Assembly: GCF_902497625.1 (NCBI RefSeq)
Contig: NZ_CABVGX010000016.1
Location: 47,946-111,945 of the forward strand
Origin: Pseudomonas fluorescens
Lineage (GTDB): Bacteria; Pseudomonadota; Gammaproteobacteria; Pseudomonadales; Pseudomonadaceae
Length of the DNA stretch: 64,000 bases
Direction: 5' to 3'
Position numbers and translations under genes: made by a program. Of the stretch, positions 9,637 to 20,055 are shown in pieces; the first letter of the stretch is position 1; every line of letters begins with the position of its first letter. Under the pieces are notes generated by a model. The model was given only the letters and a program-made list of their open reading frames with translations. It had not been told where the DNA came from and searched no databases.

Positions 9637-11100
9637 TTACGGGCGCTTGCGCTCTACCGCACGCAGCAGATGCGTTGGCGGAGTTTCGCAACTGATCTTG
9701 CGCCCCAGCAACGCCTCGATGGACGGTAGCTGATAGGAATCATCTTCACCGGCAAAACTGATGGACACGCCATCGGCGCCGGCACGACCGGTACGACCAA
9801 TGCGGTGCACATAGTCATCCGGGACTTCCGGCAACGTGAAGTTGATGACGTGGCTGATGCCGTCAATGTGGATACCGCGACCAGCGACATCGGTGGCAAC
9901 CAGCACGCGAATCTTGCCTTCGCGGAAGCCTTCGAGGGTCTTGATGCGCTTGTGTTGCGGCACATCGCCGGACAGTTGCGCGGCGTTGACGCCATCACGC
10001 ACCAAGCGTTCCTCGATGCGCCGCACTTCATCCTTGCGGTTGGCAAACACCATCACCCGTTCCCAGCCGTTGTCATTGACCAGGTTGTAGAGCAATTTGT
10101 ATTTGTCGGCACCCGCCACCGCGTAGATGTGTTGCTCGACGTTCTCGCTGGCGACATTCTGCGACTCGATCTCGACGATCGACGGGTCGGTCGTCCACTG
10201 CTTGGCGAGGTTCATGACGTCTTCGGTGAATGTCGCGGAGAACAGCAAGGTCTGCCGCTCGTTTTTTGGCGGGGTCTGGCGAATGATCTGACGCACCTGC
10301 GGGATGAAGCCCATGTCGAGCATGCGGTCCGCTTCGTCCAGCACCATCACTTCGACCATGTCCAGGTGCACGTCGCCGCGCTGGTTGAAGTCGAGCAGTC
10401 GGCCAGGCGTTGCGACGAGGATGTCGCAGTGACGGGCTTCGAGATGCTTGAGCTGTTTGTCGAAGTCCATACCGCCGACAAATGTCATGACATTGAGGCC
10501 GGTGTACTTCGTCAGGTCGGCGGCGTCCTTGGCAATCTGCACCACCAATTCACGGGTCGGAGCAATGATCAGCGCGCGCGGCTCACCCATGTAGCGCTCT
10601 TTCGGTGGCGGCGTCTGCAGCAGTTGAGTGATGATCGAAATCAGAAATGCGGCGGTTTTTCCGGTGCCGGTCTGGGCGCGGCCGATGGCGTCTTTGCCAG
10701 CGAGGGTAAAACCGAGCACCTGAGCCTGGATCGGCGTGCAATAAGGAAAGCCGAGGTCCTGGATGGCGTGCATCAGCTCGGGTGCGAGTTTGAAATCGTG
10801 GAAACGCGTTTTGCCTTCCTGGGGTTCAACAGCGAAATCTTCGAGTTTCCAGGGGATCACCGGCGCTTTAGGCTTGGGTTCTCGACGCGGGCTTCGGTGC
10901 TTCGGTGCTTCGGCGAGCGGCTGTTCGGCTGCAACTGCTTCGACAGCCGGCGCGGTCATTGCGGCCTCTGCGCCTGGGCCGCGGCCCGACGGGCTGATGT
11001 CGGCTCGGTGGCTGGTGCTGTGAGACGCAGTGGAAACTGGCGCGAGCTGCTCAGTCCCGCTTTTACCGAACATTTTCTTGAGTGCTTTGAGCACGGTCAT
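9637..11100 (-). CDS. rhlB: DEAD-box ATP-dependent RNA helicase RhlB
   Basis: All core helicase motifs are present in order: Q-motif GFPYCTPIQ, Walker [41 protein letters not shown] and [10 protein letters not shown]. Residues about 20-95 form a low-complexity, alanine/proline-rich and then basic extension absent from the E. coli RhlB core, as in the Pseudomonas enzyme. RhlB unwinds RNA, in enteric bacteria with RNase E; whether that partnership holds here is not visible. Its position next to dauB matches PA3861. The protein has 487 aa and its own terminator. Confidence 0.92.
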   Translation of the reverse strand: MTVLKALKKMFGKSGTEQLAPVSTASHSTSHRADISPSGRGPGAEAAMTAPAVEAVAAEQPLAEAPKHRSPRREPKPKAPVIPWKLEDFAVEPQEGKTRFHDFKLAPELMHAIQDLGFPYCTPIQAQVLGFTLAGKDAIGRAQTGTGKTAAFLISIITQLLQTPPPKERYMGEPRALIIAPTRELVVQIAKDAADLTKYTGLNVMTFVGGMDFDKQLKHLEARHCDILVATPGRLLDFNQRGDVHLDMVEVMVLDEADRMLDMGFIPQVRQIIRQTPPKNERQTLLFSATFTEDVMNLAKQWTTDPSIVEIESQNVASENVEQHIYAVAGADKYKLLYNLVNDNGWERVMVFANRKDEVRRIEERLVRDGVNAAQLSGDVPQHKRIKTLEGFREGKIRVLVATDVAGRGIHIDGISHVINFTLPEVPDDYVHRIGRTGRAGADGVSISFAGEDDSYQLPSIEALLGRKISCETPPTHLLRAVERKRP

Positions 11101-11186
11101 CTCATCAATAGGTTAAGTGCCGGCCAGTGTAATGCAAGAACCGGGCGCGGCGTAGTGGGAGGGATCAATGGGCTGTTTTCCTGCGG

Positions 11187-12308
<1,122 letters not shown>

Positions 12309-13340
12309 ATGAAGATGTTGAAATCCACCCTGGCCGTCGTGACTGCAGCCGCAGTGCTTGGCGTCAGTGGGTTCGCTCAGGCGGGCGCGACCCTGGATGC
12401 AGTGCAGAAAAAAGGTTTCGTACAGTGCGGCGTCAGCGATGGTTTGCCGGGTTTCTCGGTACCGGACGCTACTGGCAAGATCCTCGGCATCGATGCTGAC
12501 TTCTGCCGCGCAGTGGCCGCTGCCGTTTTCGGCGACGCGAACAAAGTGAAATTCAGCCAGCTGAACGCCAAAGAGCGTTTCACCGCGCTGCAATCCGGCG
12601 AAATCGACATTCTGTCGCGCAACACCACCATGACCAGTTCGCGCGATGCGGGCATGGGCCTGAAATTTCCAGGCTTCATTACCTACTATGACGGCATCGG
12701 CTTCCTGGTGAACAACAAGCTGGGCGTCAAAAGTGCCAAGGAACTGGACGGTGCAACCATCTGCATCCAGGCCGGTACCACCACCGAGCTGAACGTTTCC
12801 GACTATTTCCGCGGTAACGGTCTGAAATACACCCCGATCACCTTCGACACCTCCGACGAAAGCGCCAAGTCGCTGGAATCCGGTCGTTGCGACGTACTGA
12901 CCTCCGACAAGTCCCAGCTGTTCGCCCAGCGCAGCAAGCTGGCCGCGCCGAAGGACTACGTGGTTCTGCCGGAAACCATTTCCAAAGAGCCATTGGGCCC
13001 GGTCGTGCGTAATGGCGACGACGAGTGGCTGGCTGTAGTGCGCTGGACTGGCTACGCCATGCTCAACGCTGAAGAAGCCGGCATCACTTCGAAAAACGTC
13101 GAAGCCGAAGCCAAAGCCACCAAGAACCCGGACGTCGCTCGTATGCTCGGCGCTGACGGTGAATACGGCAAAGACCTGAAGCTGCCTAAAGACTGGGTCG
13201 TTCAGATCATCAAGCAAGTCGGTAACTACGGCGAAGTGTTCGAGAAGAACCTTGGCAAGAGCACTCCGCTGGAAATTGACCGCGGGCTGAACGCTCTGTG
13301 GAATAACGGCGGCATTCAATACGCACCACCAGTGCGCTGA
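12309..13340 (+). CDS. aapJ: AapJ, periplasmic amino-acid-binding protein
   Basis: A 343-aa solute-binding protein of the polar/general amino-acid family. It starts with a signal peptide (about residues 1-25, cleavage after FAQA), then TLDAVQKKGFVQCGVSDGLPGFS, the standard opening of this group, and continues to the conserved ALWNNGGIQYAPPVR. It captures amino acids in the periplasm for the AapQMP transporter encoded downstream. The ATG is preceded by GGAGG. A stem-loop between aapJ and aapQ is likely to keep the binding-protein message more abundant than that of the permeases. Confidence 0.93.
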   Translation: MKMLKSTLAVVTAAAVLGVSGFAQAGATLDAVQKKGFVQCGVSDGLPGFSVPDATGKILGIDADFCRAVAAAVFGDANKVKFSQLNAKERFTALQSGEIDILSRNTTMTSSRDAGMGLKFPGFITYYDGIGFLVNNKLGVKSAKELDGATICIQAGTTTELNVSDYFRGNGLKYTPITFDTSDESAKSLESGRCDVLTSDKSQLFAQRSKLAAPKDYVVLPETISKEPLGPVVRNGDDEWLAVVRWTGYAMLNAEEAGITSKNVEAEAKATKNPDVARMLGADGEYGKDLKLPKDWVVQIIKQVGNYGEVFEKNLGKSTPLEIDRGLNALWNNGGIQYAPPVR

Positions 13341-13348
13341 TGGTTCTA

Positions 13349-13375
13349 TCACCCGGCGGGCCAACCGCCGGGTGA
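13349..13375 (+). promoter_or_regulatory. Strong stem-loop between aapJ and aapQ
   Basis: TCACCCGGCGG (13349-13359) pairs perfectly with CCGCCGGGTGA (13365-13375) over 11 bp with a 5-nt loop and no T-run. A non-terminating hairpin after the binding-protein gene is a known means of stabilising the 5' message in ABC transporter operons. Confidence 0.7.
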
Positions 13376-13405
13376 TGTTCTGTTCCATTACATCCGGGGC
13401 ACTTC

Positions 13406-14587
13406 ATGCAAAATTCAATCGGCGCACCAAAGCAGAGGTTCAGCCTCAGCGATCCAAAAGTGCGTGCGTGGGTATTTCAGATCGTCACCATCATTGGTGT
13501 GGTCTCGCTGGGCTGGTTTCTGTTCGACAACACGCAGACCAACCTTGAACACCGGGGCATTACCTCCGGCTTCAGCTTTCTGGAGCGCAGTGCCGGTTTC
13601 GGCATCGCTCAAACCCTGATCGATTACACCGAATCGGACAGTTACGCCCGGGTTTTTGTCATCGGTCTGCTCAATACGCTGCTGGTGACATTTATCGGTG
13701 TGATCCTGGCGACGTTGCTCGGCTTCATTGTCGGCGTGGCACGCCTGTCGAAGAACTGGATCATTGCCAAACTGGCGACGGTGTACGTGGAAGTTTTCCG
13801 TAACATTCCGCCGCTGCTGCAAATCCTGTTCTGGTATTTCGCGGTATTCCTGACCATGCCGGGGCCGCGCGCCAGCCACAACTTCGGTGACACGTTCTTC
13901 GTCAGCAGCCGGGGCCTGAACATGCCGGCCGCGCTGGCGTCGGAAGGTTTCTGGCCGTTTGCAGCAAGCGTCGTTATAGCCATTGTTGCCATCGTGATGA
14001 TGTGCCGCTGGGCCAATAAACGTTTTGAAGCGACCGGCGTACCCTTCCACAAATTCTGGGTAGGCCTGGCGCTTTTTCTGGTGATTCCAGCGCTGTGCGC
14101 CTTGATCTTCGGCGCGCCGGTGCACTGGGAAATGCCCGAGCTCAAAGGCTTCAACTTCGTTGGTGGCTGGGTGCTGATTCCGGAACTGCTGGCGCTCACG
14201 CTGGCGTTGACCGTGTACACCGCGGCGTTCATCGCCGAGATCGTGCGTTCGGGCATCAAGTCGGTCAGCCACGGCCAGACCGAAGCGGCGCATTCGCTTG
14301 GCCTGCGCAACGGTCCGACCCTGCGCAAGGTGATCATCCCGCAAGCCATGCGCGTGATCATCCCGCCGCTGACCAGCCAATACCTGAACCTGGCGAAAAA
14401 CTCCTCGCTGGCGGCCGGTATCGGTTACCCGGAAATGGTCTCGCTGTTTGCCGGCACGGTGCTCAACCAGACCGGCCAGGCGATCGAAGTGATTGCCATC
14501 ACCATGAGCGTGTACCTGGCGATCAGTATCAGCATTTCCCTGCTGATGAACTGGTACAACAAGCGCATTGCGCTGATCGAGCGGTAA
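13406..14587 (+). CDS. aapQ: AapQ, amino-acid ABC transporter permease
   Basis: A 393-aa inner-membrane permease with a first membrane segment near residues 22-42 and a cluster of helices in the remainder. The ABC-permease signature EAAHSLGLRNGPTLRKVIIPQAMRV (EAA loop, about residues 292-316) contacts the ATPase AapP. The long insertion between early and late helices is typical of the AapQ/BztB group rather than shorter His/Gln permeases. It lies between aapJ and aapM in an aapJQMP operon. Confidence 0.92.
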   Translation: MQNSIGAPKQRFSLSDPKVRAWVFQIVTIIGVVSLGWFLFDNTQTNLEHRGITSGFSFLERSAGFGIAQTLIDYTESDSYARVFVIGLLNTLLVTFIGVILATLLGFIVGVARLSKNWIIAKLATVYVEVFRNIPPLLQILFWYFAVFLTMPGPRASHNFGDTFFVSSRGLNMPAALASEGFWPFAASVVIAIVAIVMMCRWANKRFEATGVPFHKFWVGLALFLVIPALCALIFGAPVHWEMPELKGFNFVGGWVLIPELLALTLALTVYTAAFIAEIVRSGIKSVSHGQTEAAHSLGLRNGPTLRKVIIPQAMRVIIPPLTSQYLNLAKNSSLAAGIGYPEMVSLFAGTVLNQTGQAIEVIAITMSVYLAISISISLLMNWYNKRIALIER

Positions 14588-14597
14588 GGAAAAGCGC

Positions 14598-15695
14598 ATG
14601 AGTACTCATATTTTCAAACCTGACATGCCGCCACCGAATCGCAGTATCGGGGTCGTGGCGTGGATACGCGCGAACATGTTCTCCAGCTGGCTCAACACGC
14701 TGCTGACCCTGTTTGCGTTTTACCTGATCTATCTGGTGGTCCCGCCGATCCTCGGCTGGGCGATCATCGACGCCAACTGGATCGGTACCAGCCAGGCCGA
14801 CTGCACCAAGGAAGGCGCCTGCTGGGTGTTCATCCAGCAGCGTTTCGGCCAGTTCATGTATGGCTACTACCCGGTGGACATGCGCTGGCGCGTGGACCTG
14901 ACCGTGTGGCTGGCAGTGATCGGCGTGGCGCCGCTGTTCATTTCGCGCTTCCCGCGCAAAGCCGTGTACGGCCTGAGCTTCCTCGTGCTTTACCCGATCA
15001 TCGCGTGGTGCCTGCTGCACGGCGGCGTGTTTGGTCTGAGCACCGTGGCGACCAGTCAGTGGGGCGGCCTGATGCTGACCCTGGTGATTGCGACAGTGGG
15101 CATTGCCGGCGCATTGCCGCTGGGGATTGTCCTGGCGCTGGGCCGTCGTTCGAACATGCCCGCGATTCGCGTGGTCTGCGTGACCTTCATCGAGTTCTGG
15201 CGCGGCGTGCCGTTGATCACGGTGCTGTTCATGTCCTCGGTGATGCTGCCGTTGTTCCTGCCCGAAGGCATGAACTTCGACAAATTGCTGCGGGCACTGA
15301 TCGGCGTGATCCTGTTCCAGTCCGCGTACGTCGCCGAAGTGGTGCGCGGTGGTCTGCAAGCGATTCCCAAAGGTCAGTACGAAGCGGCTGCTGCGATGGG
15401 CCTGGGGTACTGGCGCAGCATGGGCCTGGTGATCCTGCCGCAAGCCCTGAAAATGGTGATCCCCGGCATCGTCAACACCTTCATTGCGCTGTTCAAGGAC
15501 ACGAGCCTGGTAATCATCATCGGCCTGTTCGACTTGCTCAACAGCGTCAAACAAGCCGCAGCCGACCCGAAATGGTTGGGCATGGCCACTGAAGGCTACG
15601 TGTTCGCGGCCCTGGTGTTCTGGATTTTCTGTTTTGGTATGTCGCGCTATTCCATGCATTTGGAACGCAAGCTCGACACTGGCCACAAGCGTTAG
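14598..15695 (+). CDS. aapM: AapM, amino-acid ABC transporter permease
   Basis: The second 365-aa permease of the transporter. It has hydrophobic segments throughout and the EAA loop YEAAAAMGLGYWRSMGLVILPQ (about residues 261-282). It forms a heterodimer with AapQ in the membrane. Ten bases separate it from aapQ and eleven from aapP, so the genes are co-transcribed. The ATG at 14598 follows GGAAAAGC. Confidence 0.92.
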   Translation: MSTHIFKPDMPPPNRSIGVVAWIRANMFSSWLNTLLTLFAFYLIYLVVPPILGWAIIDANWIGTSQADCTKEGACWVFIQQRFGQFMYGYYPVDMRWRVDLTVWLAVIGVAPLFISRFPRKAVYGLSFLVLYPIIAWCLLHGGVFGLSTVATSQWGGLMLTLVIATVGIAGALPLGIVLALGRRSNMPAIRVVCVTFIEFWRGVPLITVLFMSSVMLPLFLPEGMNFDKLLRALIGVILFQSAYVAEVVRGGLQAIPKGQYEAAAAMGLGYWRSMGLVILPQALKMVIPGIVNTFIALFKDTSLVIIIGLFDLLNSVKQAAADPKWLGMATEGYVFAALVFWIFCFGMSRYSMHLERKLDTGHKR

Positions 15696-15706
15696 GAGCG
15701 TAGTTT

Positions 15707-16471
15707 ATGAGTGAAGCGATCAAACAGCCTGTGAGCCCTGAAGGCATTATTCAGATGCAGGGCGTAAACAAGTGGTACGGCCAGTTCCACGTCTTGAAAG
15801 ACATCAACCTGAACGTCAAACAGGGCGAGCGAATCGTCCTGTGCGGCCCGTCGGGTTCGGGCAAATCGACCACCATTCGTTGCCTCAATCGTCTCGAAGA
15901 GCACCAGCAGGGGCGCATTGTGGTGGACGGCGTGGAGCTGACCAACGACCTCAAGCAGATCGAAACGGTGCGCCGCGAAGTCGGCATGGTGTTCCAGCAC
16001 TTCAACCTGTTCCCGCACCTGACCATCCTGCAGAACTGCACGCTGGCGCCGATGTGGGTGCGCAAGATGCCCAAGCGCAAGGCCGAAGAAATCGCCATGC
16101 ATTACCTGGAGCGCGTGCGCATTCCAGAGCAGGCGCATAAATTTCCGGGGCAGTTGTCCGGTGGTCAGCAACAGCGCGTGGCGATTGCCCGTGCGCTGTG
16201 CATGAAACCGAAAATCATGTTGTTCGACGAACCAACTTCGGCGCTCGATCCGGAGATGGTGAAAGAGGTTCTGGACACTATGATCGGTCTCGCCGAAGAC
16301 GGCATGACCATGCTGTGCGTGACTCACGAAATGGGCTTCGCCCGAACCGTGGCCAATCGCGTGATCTTCATGGACAAAGGCGAAATCGTCGAGCAGGCGG
16401 CGCCGAATGACTTCTTCGATAACCCGCAGAATGATCGGACCAAGTTGTTCTTGAGCCAGATTTTGCATTGA
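15707..16471 (+). CDS. aapP: AapP, amino-acid ABC transporter ATPase
   Basis: A 254-aa ATP-binding subunit with Walker [11 protein letters not shown]-loop [15 protein letters not shown] signature [15 protein letters not shown], Walker [14 protein letters not shown] and the switch His in CVTHEMGF. It powers uptake through AapQM. It is the last gene of the operon and is followed by a rho-independent terminator. Confidence 0.95.
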   Translation: MSEAIKQPVSPEGIIQMQGVNKWYGQFHVLKDINLNVKQGERIVLCGPSGSGKSTTIRCLNRLEEHQQGRIVVDGVELTNDLKQIETVRREVGMVFQHFNLFPHLTILQNCTLAPMWVRKMPKRKAEEIAMHYLERVRIPEQAHKFPGQLSGGQQQRVAIARALCMKPKIMLFDEPTSALDPEMVKEVLDTMIGLAEDGMTMLCVTHEMGFARTVANRVIFMDKGEIVEQAAPNDFFDNPQNDRTKLFLSQILH

Positions 16472-16493
16472 TGCGAGGCTGACTCGTATAGAC

Positions 16494-16525
16494 AAACCCG
16501 GCCACGTGCCGGGTTTTGCTTTTTC
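16494..16525 (+). terminator. Terminator of the aapJQMP operon
   Basis: AAACCCGGC and GCCGGGTTT form a 9-bp stem with a 5-nt loop, followed by TTGCTTTTTC. It lies between convergent aapP and mqsA and may act in both directions. Confidence 0.85.
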
Positions 16526-16529
16526 TCGC

Positions 16530-17012
16530 TCAGGAAGCCGTGAGGGTTTGGTGCTCTTTATGCTCCGTATGTTCGAACCCCCTCAAGTCCGCACCTTCAC
16601 CCAGTGATCTTACGTCAGCAAGCAAATGCGGATAACGGTCGAGCAGGCGCATCAGTAACACCAATGTTTTTGGGGGAAGTATTTCGCCACGCTCGTAACG
16701 AGAAAACGCGTTGTGCCCGCCACCAGACAGTACGTGTACCGCTTCTTTTTGCGTCAGATGCAGCTTGCGCCGGATTCGCTTCATCTCATCGCCAATCATC
16801 TGTCGTGCCGCCATCACCAATTCGTCACCCGCGTCCGAATGGCGCTCAGAACAGCTGTCGTCTAACTCCACCTCGCCACACATCTGGCATTCCCAGCCAG
16901 ATAAATCATCTACGCGGCGCTCCATGCCTTTAACGGACATGGTCACGGCGCGACCCTCGAAATGGCGCATGCCTTCCTGGGCTCCGCAGCTAAAACATTG
17001 CTGGGTTTTCAT
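16530..17012 (-). CDS. mqsA: MqsA antitoxin (zinc-binding N-domain, Xre HTH C-domain)
   Basis: MqsA binds and inhibits MqsR and represses its own operon. The 160-aa protein (E. coli MqsA is 131 aa) has two CxxC pairs for zinc (CFSC at residues 6-9 and CQMC near residue 49) and an Xre helix-turn-helix, LTQKEAVHVLSGGGHNAFSR, close to the E. coli sequence. The frame is open upstream to 17120, but the ATG at 17012 overlaps the mqsR stop (ATGA), the normal coupled start. A short tail after the HTH is longer than in E. coli. It converges on aapP across the terminator. Confidence 0.92.
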   Translation of the reverse strand: MKTQQCFSCGAQEGMRHFEGRAVTMSVKGMERRVDDLSGWECQMCGEVELDDSCSERHSDAGDELVMAARQMIGDEMKRIRRKLHLTQKEAVHVLSGGGHNAFSRYERGEILPPKTLVLLMRLLDRYPHLLADVRSLGEGADLRGFEHTEHKEHQTLTAS

Positions 17013-17320
17013 TGGGATTTCTCCTTGAAGGAGATTATCGGTGGGCCACCGCCGGGGCGATATGTCACCTTGATATAAATCTCCAAACCGAATGAGTTGA
17101 TGTGATAAACATCCTGCCAAACGCGATGATCAGCGTAGGTGGTCATCGATTTGTACAGCATCCTTCCCTGTAGTTCGAAAATGACCGTCAGCATTTCCTC
17201 GATGTTTAAACCAAGAATCTGGCCGTCGTTTTTAGCCGTACTGGTGAATGCTTTGCTTCCAAGTCGCCGGACATCGGCCTTGATCACCGCCAAGTCGTAA
17301 TGAGGCGTGTTCTTTTCCAT
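17009..17320 (-). CDS. mqsR: MqsR toxin, mRNA interferase
   Basis: MqsR is a RelE-fold endoribonuclease that in E. coli cuts mRNA mainly at GCU. The 103-aa protein keeps the family core YKSMTTYADHRVWQDVY and the C-terminal ISFKEK, close to E. coli MqsR (98 aa). The toxin gene precedes the antitoxin gene, the reversed order typical of mqsRA. The G+C content of the pair looks lower than its neighbours, and it sits between two unrelated core units, consistent with a mobile accessory module. Confidence 0.93.
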   Translation of the reverse strand: MEKNTPHYDLAVIKADVRRLGSKAFTSTAKNDGQILGLNIEEMLTVIFELQGRMLYKSMTTYADHRVWQDVYHINSFGLEIYIKVTYRPGGGPPIISFKEKSQ

Positions 17321-17344
17321 AAGAAGTCGTTTACCCTGTCCCTG

Positions 17345-17367
17345 AAATTACCCTTAAAGGGTAATTT
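17345..17367. promoter_or_regulatory. 23-bp perfect palindrome before mqsR, candidate MqsA operator
   Basis: AAATTACCCTT (17345-17355) and AAGGGTAATTT (17357-17367) are perfect arms about one central A, 24 bp upstream of mqsR. The inner ACC...GGT is reminiscent of the ACCT-N3-AGGT type operators bound by E. coli MqsA. Confidence 0.7.
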
Positions 17368-17454
17368 TGACTAGTCGAAAATATCGCTCCTTTCCCTGCT
17401 CATACACCCTAGACGGTTGCCGTCCTACGCGAAGCTGACTAACATGTCAGAAAA

Positions 17455-17475
17455 TTCATCCTATGATTGGATGAA
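17455..17475. promoter_or_regulatory. Dyad before the FadR-family regulator, candidate self-operator
   Basis: TTCATCC (17455-17461) and GGATGAA (17469-17475) are perfect inverted arms with a 7-bp spacer, ending 12 bp before the regulator's start. GntR/FadR proteins bind short dyads, often over their own promoters. Confidence 0.55.
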
Positions 17476-17487
17476 AGGGCGAATTCC

Positions 17488-18147
17488 ATGTCAGACATTT
17501 CTCCACTCGTTAAACGCTCCCTGGTCGACCAAGCGCTGGATCAGCTTCGCCTGAGAATCAATCAAGGTGCCTGGGTTGTCGGCCAGCGACTGCCCACCGA
17601 ACCCGAGTTGTCGGCAGAGCTGGGCATCAGTCGCAACACCGTGCGCGAAGCGATGCGCGTGTTGGCATTTTCCGGATTGATCGAGATTCGCCAGGGAGAC
17701 GGCAGTTATCTGCGGGCGGTGGTTGACCCGCTCGACACCGTGAAAGCGTTGTCGCGCTGCTCTGCCGAACAGGCGCGCGAGACGCGGCACATCCTTGAAG
17801 TCGAAGCGATCGGCCTCGCTGCGTTGCGCCGCACGGATGAAGATTTGCATGCGCTGCGCGAGGCGCTTGGCGTCAGCGGCAGCCATTACCACGGCGACCT
17901 CGACACTTATATCGCCTGCGATTTGGTGTTCCACCGCCGGTTGGTAGCCGCCGCGCACAACCCGGCGCTCAGTGAGCTGTATGGCTATTTTTCCAGCATT
18001 GTCGGTGCGCAATTGCGCCACTGCCTGAACATTACACCCCGACGCCAGGAAGTGTTCGACCTGCATATCGAATTGCTTGATGCCGTCGAACAACGCGACC
18101 CCGAACGGGCCAAAGCCCTGTCGAGGCAGTTGATCAATGAACCTTGA
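17488..18147 (+). CDS. FadR/GntR-family transcriptional regulator
   Basis: The protein (219 aa from the ATG at 17488) has an N-terminal winged helix (about residues 10-75, LPTEPELSAELGISRNTVRE) and a C-terminal FCD helical sensor domain (about residues 85-210) with His and Asp residues that may bind a metal and carboxylate ligand. It overlaps the start of the transporter gene that follows, so it probably controls that transporter. The effector is unknown. A TTG start at 17467 is possible but would overlap the dyad. Confidence 0.87.
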   Translation: MSDISPLVKRSLVDQALDQLRLRINQGAWVVGQRLPTEPELSAELGISRNTVREAMRVLAFSGLIEIRQGDGSYLRAVVDPLDTVKALSRCSAEQARETRHILEVEAIGLAALRRTDEDLHALREALGVSGSHYHGDLDTYIACDLVFHRRLVAAAHNPALSELYGYFSSIVGAQLRHCLNITPRRQEVFDLHIELLDAVEQRDPERAKALSRQLINEP

Positions 18148-19435
18148 AACCGAGAAATCCATGTCCAGTAATACGCAACAAAACAAGCGCACAGCTGAGC
18201 TCGAAGAGCTGCTGATTGATGCCGAAGCCGATGACGACGAAGTCCAGCAACGCCCCCCGTTACTGCGCCGCCCGTGGCTGCTGTTGCTGGGCCTGATCCT
18301 GGTGGCACTGAACCTGCGCCCGGCACTGTCGAGCATGGCACCGATGCTCAGCGACATCTCCAAAGCCCTCGGCTTGTCCGCCGCTCAGGCCGGTTTGCTG
18401 ACCACGCTGCCGGTGCTTTGCCTGGGTCTGTTTGCACCGCTGGCACCGATCCTCGCGCGCCGTTTCGGTGCCGAGCGGGTCGTACTGGGGATTCTTCTGA
18501 CGCTGGCCGCCGGGATCATCGTGCGCAGCTCGTTTGGTCAGATCGGCCTGTTTGCTGGCAGCGTAATGGCCGGGGCCAGTATTGGCGTGATTGGCGTATT
18601 GCTGCCGGGCATCGTCAAACGTGACTTCGCCAAACACGCCGGGACCATGACCGGGGTTTACACCATGGCCCTGTGTCTGGGCGCCGCCATGGCAGCGGGC
18701 GCGACCGTGCCGTTAAGCGAGCATTTCGACCATAGCTGGGCGCTGGGCCTTGGCGTCTGGGTGATTCCGGCCGTGGTCGCGGCGATCTTCTGGTTGCCCC
18801 AGGTCGGACCGAAACACGGTGCGCATCAAGTTGCGTATCGCGTTCGCGGATTGTTGCGCGATCGACTGGCCTGGCAAGTAACCTTGTACATGGGCCTGCA
18901 ATCGTCGCTGGCCTACATCGTTTTCGGCTGGTTGCCGTCGATCCTGATCGGCCGCGGACTGACGCCGACTCAGGCCGGTCTGGTGCTCTCGGGATCAGTG
19001 ATCGTGCAACTGGCGAGTTCTCTGGCCGCACCGTGGCTGGCCACGCGCGGCAAGGACCAGCGCCTGGCAATCGTGGTGGTCATGGCGCTGGTTCTCGCCG
19101 GCCTGTTCGGTTGCCTGTATGCACCGATCGAAGGGTTGTGGGGCTGGGCAATTATTCTGGGCCTGGGGCAGGGCGGCGCATTCAGCCTGGCGCTGACGTT
19201 GATCGTGCTGCGCTCGCGCGATTCCCACGTCGCCGCCAACCTGTCGGGCATGGCCCAGGGCTTCGGCTACACGCTCGCGTCCATGGGGCCATTCGCGGTC
19301 GGGATTGTGCATGACTGGACCGGTGGATGGTCCGCCGTCGGCTGGATTTTCGGCGTGATCGGCCTCGCCGCGATCGTTGCCGGTCTTGGCGCAGGGCGTT
19401 CATTGTATGTCCAGGTAGAAAGCGAAAAGATCTGA
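18137..19435 (+). CDS. CynX/NimT-family MFS transporter
   Basis: A 12-helix major facilitator of 432 aa with an acidic, hydrophilic N-terminal tail of about 45 residues before the first helix (LLLLGLILVALNLRPALSSM). RPALSS and the later LPGIVKRDF match the CynX/NimT (cyanate/2-nitroimidazole exporter) group. Substrate unknown. Overlap by 11 bp with the FadR-family gene suggests a regulator-transporter pair. The start may instead be the ATG at 18161 (MSSNTQQ), which has a slightly better-placed GAGAA. Confidence 0.83.
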   Translation: MNLETEKSMSSNTQQNKRTAELEELLIDAEADDDEVQQRPPLLRRPWLLLLGLILVALNLRPALSSMAPMLSDISKALGLSAAQAGLLTTLPVLCLGLFAPLAPILARRFGAERVVLGILLTLAAGIIVRSSFGQIGLFAGSVMAGASIGVIGVLLPGIVKRDFAKHAGTMTGVYTMALCLGAAMAAGATVPLSEHFDHSWALGLGVWVIPAVVAAIFWLPQVGPKHGAHQVAYRVRGLLRDRLAWQVTLYMGLQSSLAYIVFGWLPSILIGRGLTPTQAGLVLSGSVIVQLASSLAAPWLATRGKDQRLAIVVVMALVLAGLFGCLYAPIEGLWGWAIILGLGQGGAFSLALTLIVLRSRDSHVAANLSGMAQGFGYTLASMGPFAVGIVHDWTGGWSAVGWIFGVIGLAAIVAGLGAGRSLYVQVESEKI

Positions 19436-19448
19436 GGTTCACGCACCC

Positions 19449-19473
19449 TCGGTATTCGGTCCACGAATGCCGA
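19449..19473. other. Stem-loop after the MFS gene
   Basis: TCGGTATTCG and CGAATGCCGA pair over 10 bp (one G-U) with a 5-nt loop, 13 bp after the transporter stop. No T-run follows, so it is probably a 3' mRNA hairpin rather than a strong terminator. Confidence 0.5.
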
Positions 19474-19545
19474 TAGTGTTGCGTGTGTTTGCAGACTATC
19501 GTGCAGGCAATAGAGCCCAACCCTTCGCAATCACAGAGCCTGACC

Positions 19546-20016
19546 ATGAGCGAAACCCACGACGCCTTGATCACCCGTTTCTACCAAGCCTTCCAACGAC
19601 TGGATGCCGAGGCCATGAGCGCTTGCTACACCGACGACGTGGTGTTCAGCGACCCGGCCTTCGGCGAATTGCGCGGACGTGATGCCGGCGACATGTGGCG
19701 CATGCTGACCACCCGCGCGAAGGACTTTTCCCTCACGTTCGACAATGTACGCAGCGATGAACGCACGGGCGGCGCGCATTGGGTGGCGACTTATCTGTTC
19801 AGCCAGACCGGCAACACCGTGGTCAACGACATACAGGCGCGGTTCGTCTTTCGCGACGGCAAGATCTGCGAGCACCATGACCATTTCGATCTGTGGGCCT
19901 GGTCGCGGCAGGCGCTTGGCTTCAAAGGTTTGCTGCTGGGCTGGACGCCGTTGGTCAGAAACGCTGTTCGCGCCCAGGCATTGAAGGGGTTGAGGGCATT
20001 TCAGGCCGCTCGCTGA
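19546..20016 (+). CDS. SnoaL/NTF2-like family protein
   Basis: The 156-aa protein starting MSETHDALITRFYQAFQRLD has the sequence pattern of an NTF2-like (SnoaL) alpha-beta barrel: an N-terminal helix, ACYTDDVVFSDPAFG, and strands ending HDHFDLWAWSRQALG. The family includes isomerases, hydrolases and many proteins of unknown role; no specific activity can be given. The frame is open further upstream, but this ATG fits homologue length. It stands between the MFS gene and a GIY-YIG gene. Confidence 0.8.
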   Translation: MSETHDALITRFYQAFQRLDAEAMSACYTDDVVFSDPAFGELRGRDAGDMWRMLTTRAKDFSLTFDNVRSDERTGGAHWVATYLFSQTGNTVVNDIQARFVFRDGKICEHHDHFDLWAWSRQALGFKGLLLGWTPLVRNAVRAQALKGLRAFQAAR

Positions 20017-20055
20017 TAAGATCGCCACTTGTCCGGATCAAACCTTAATCGTCAC

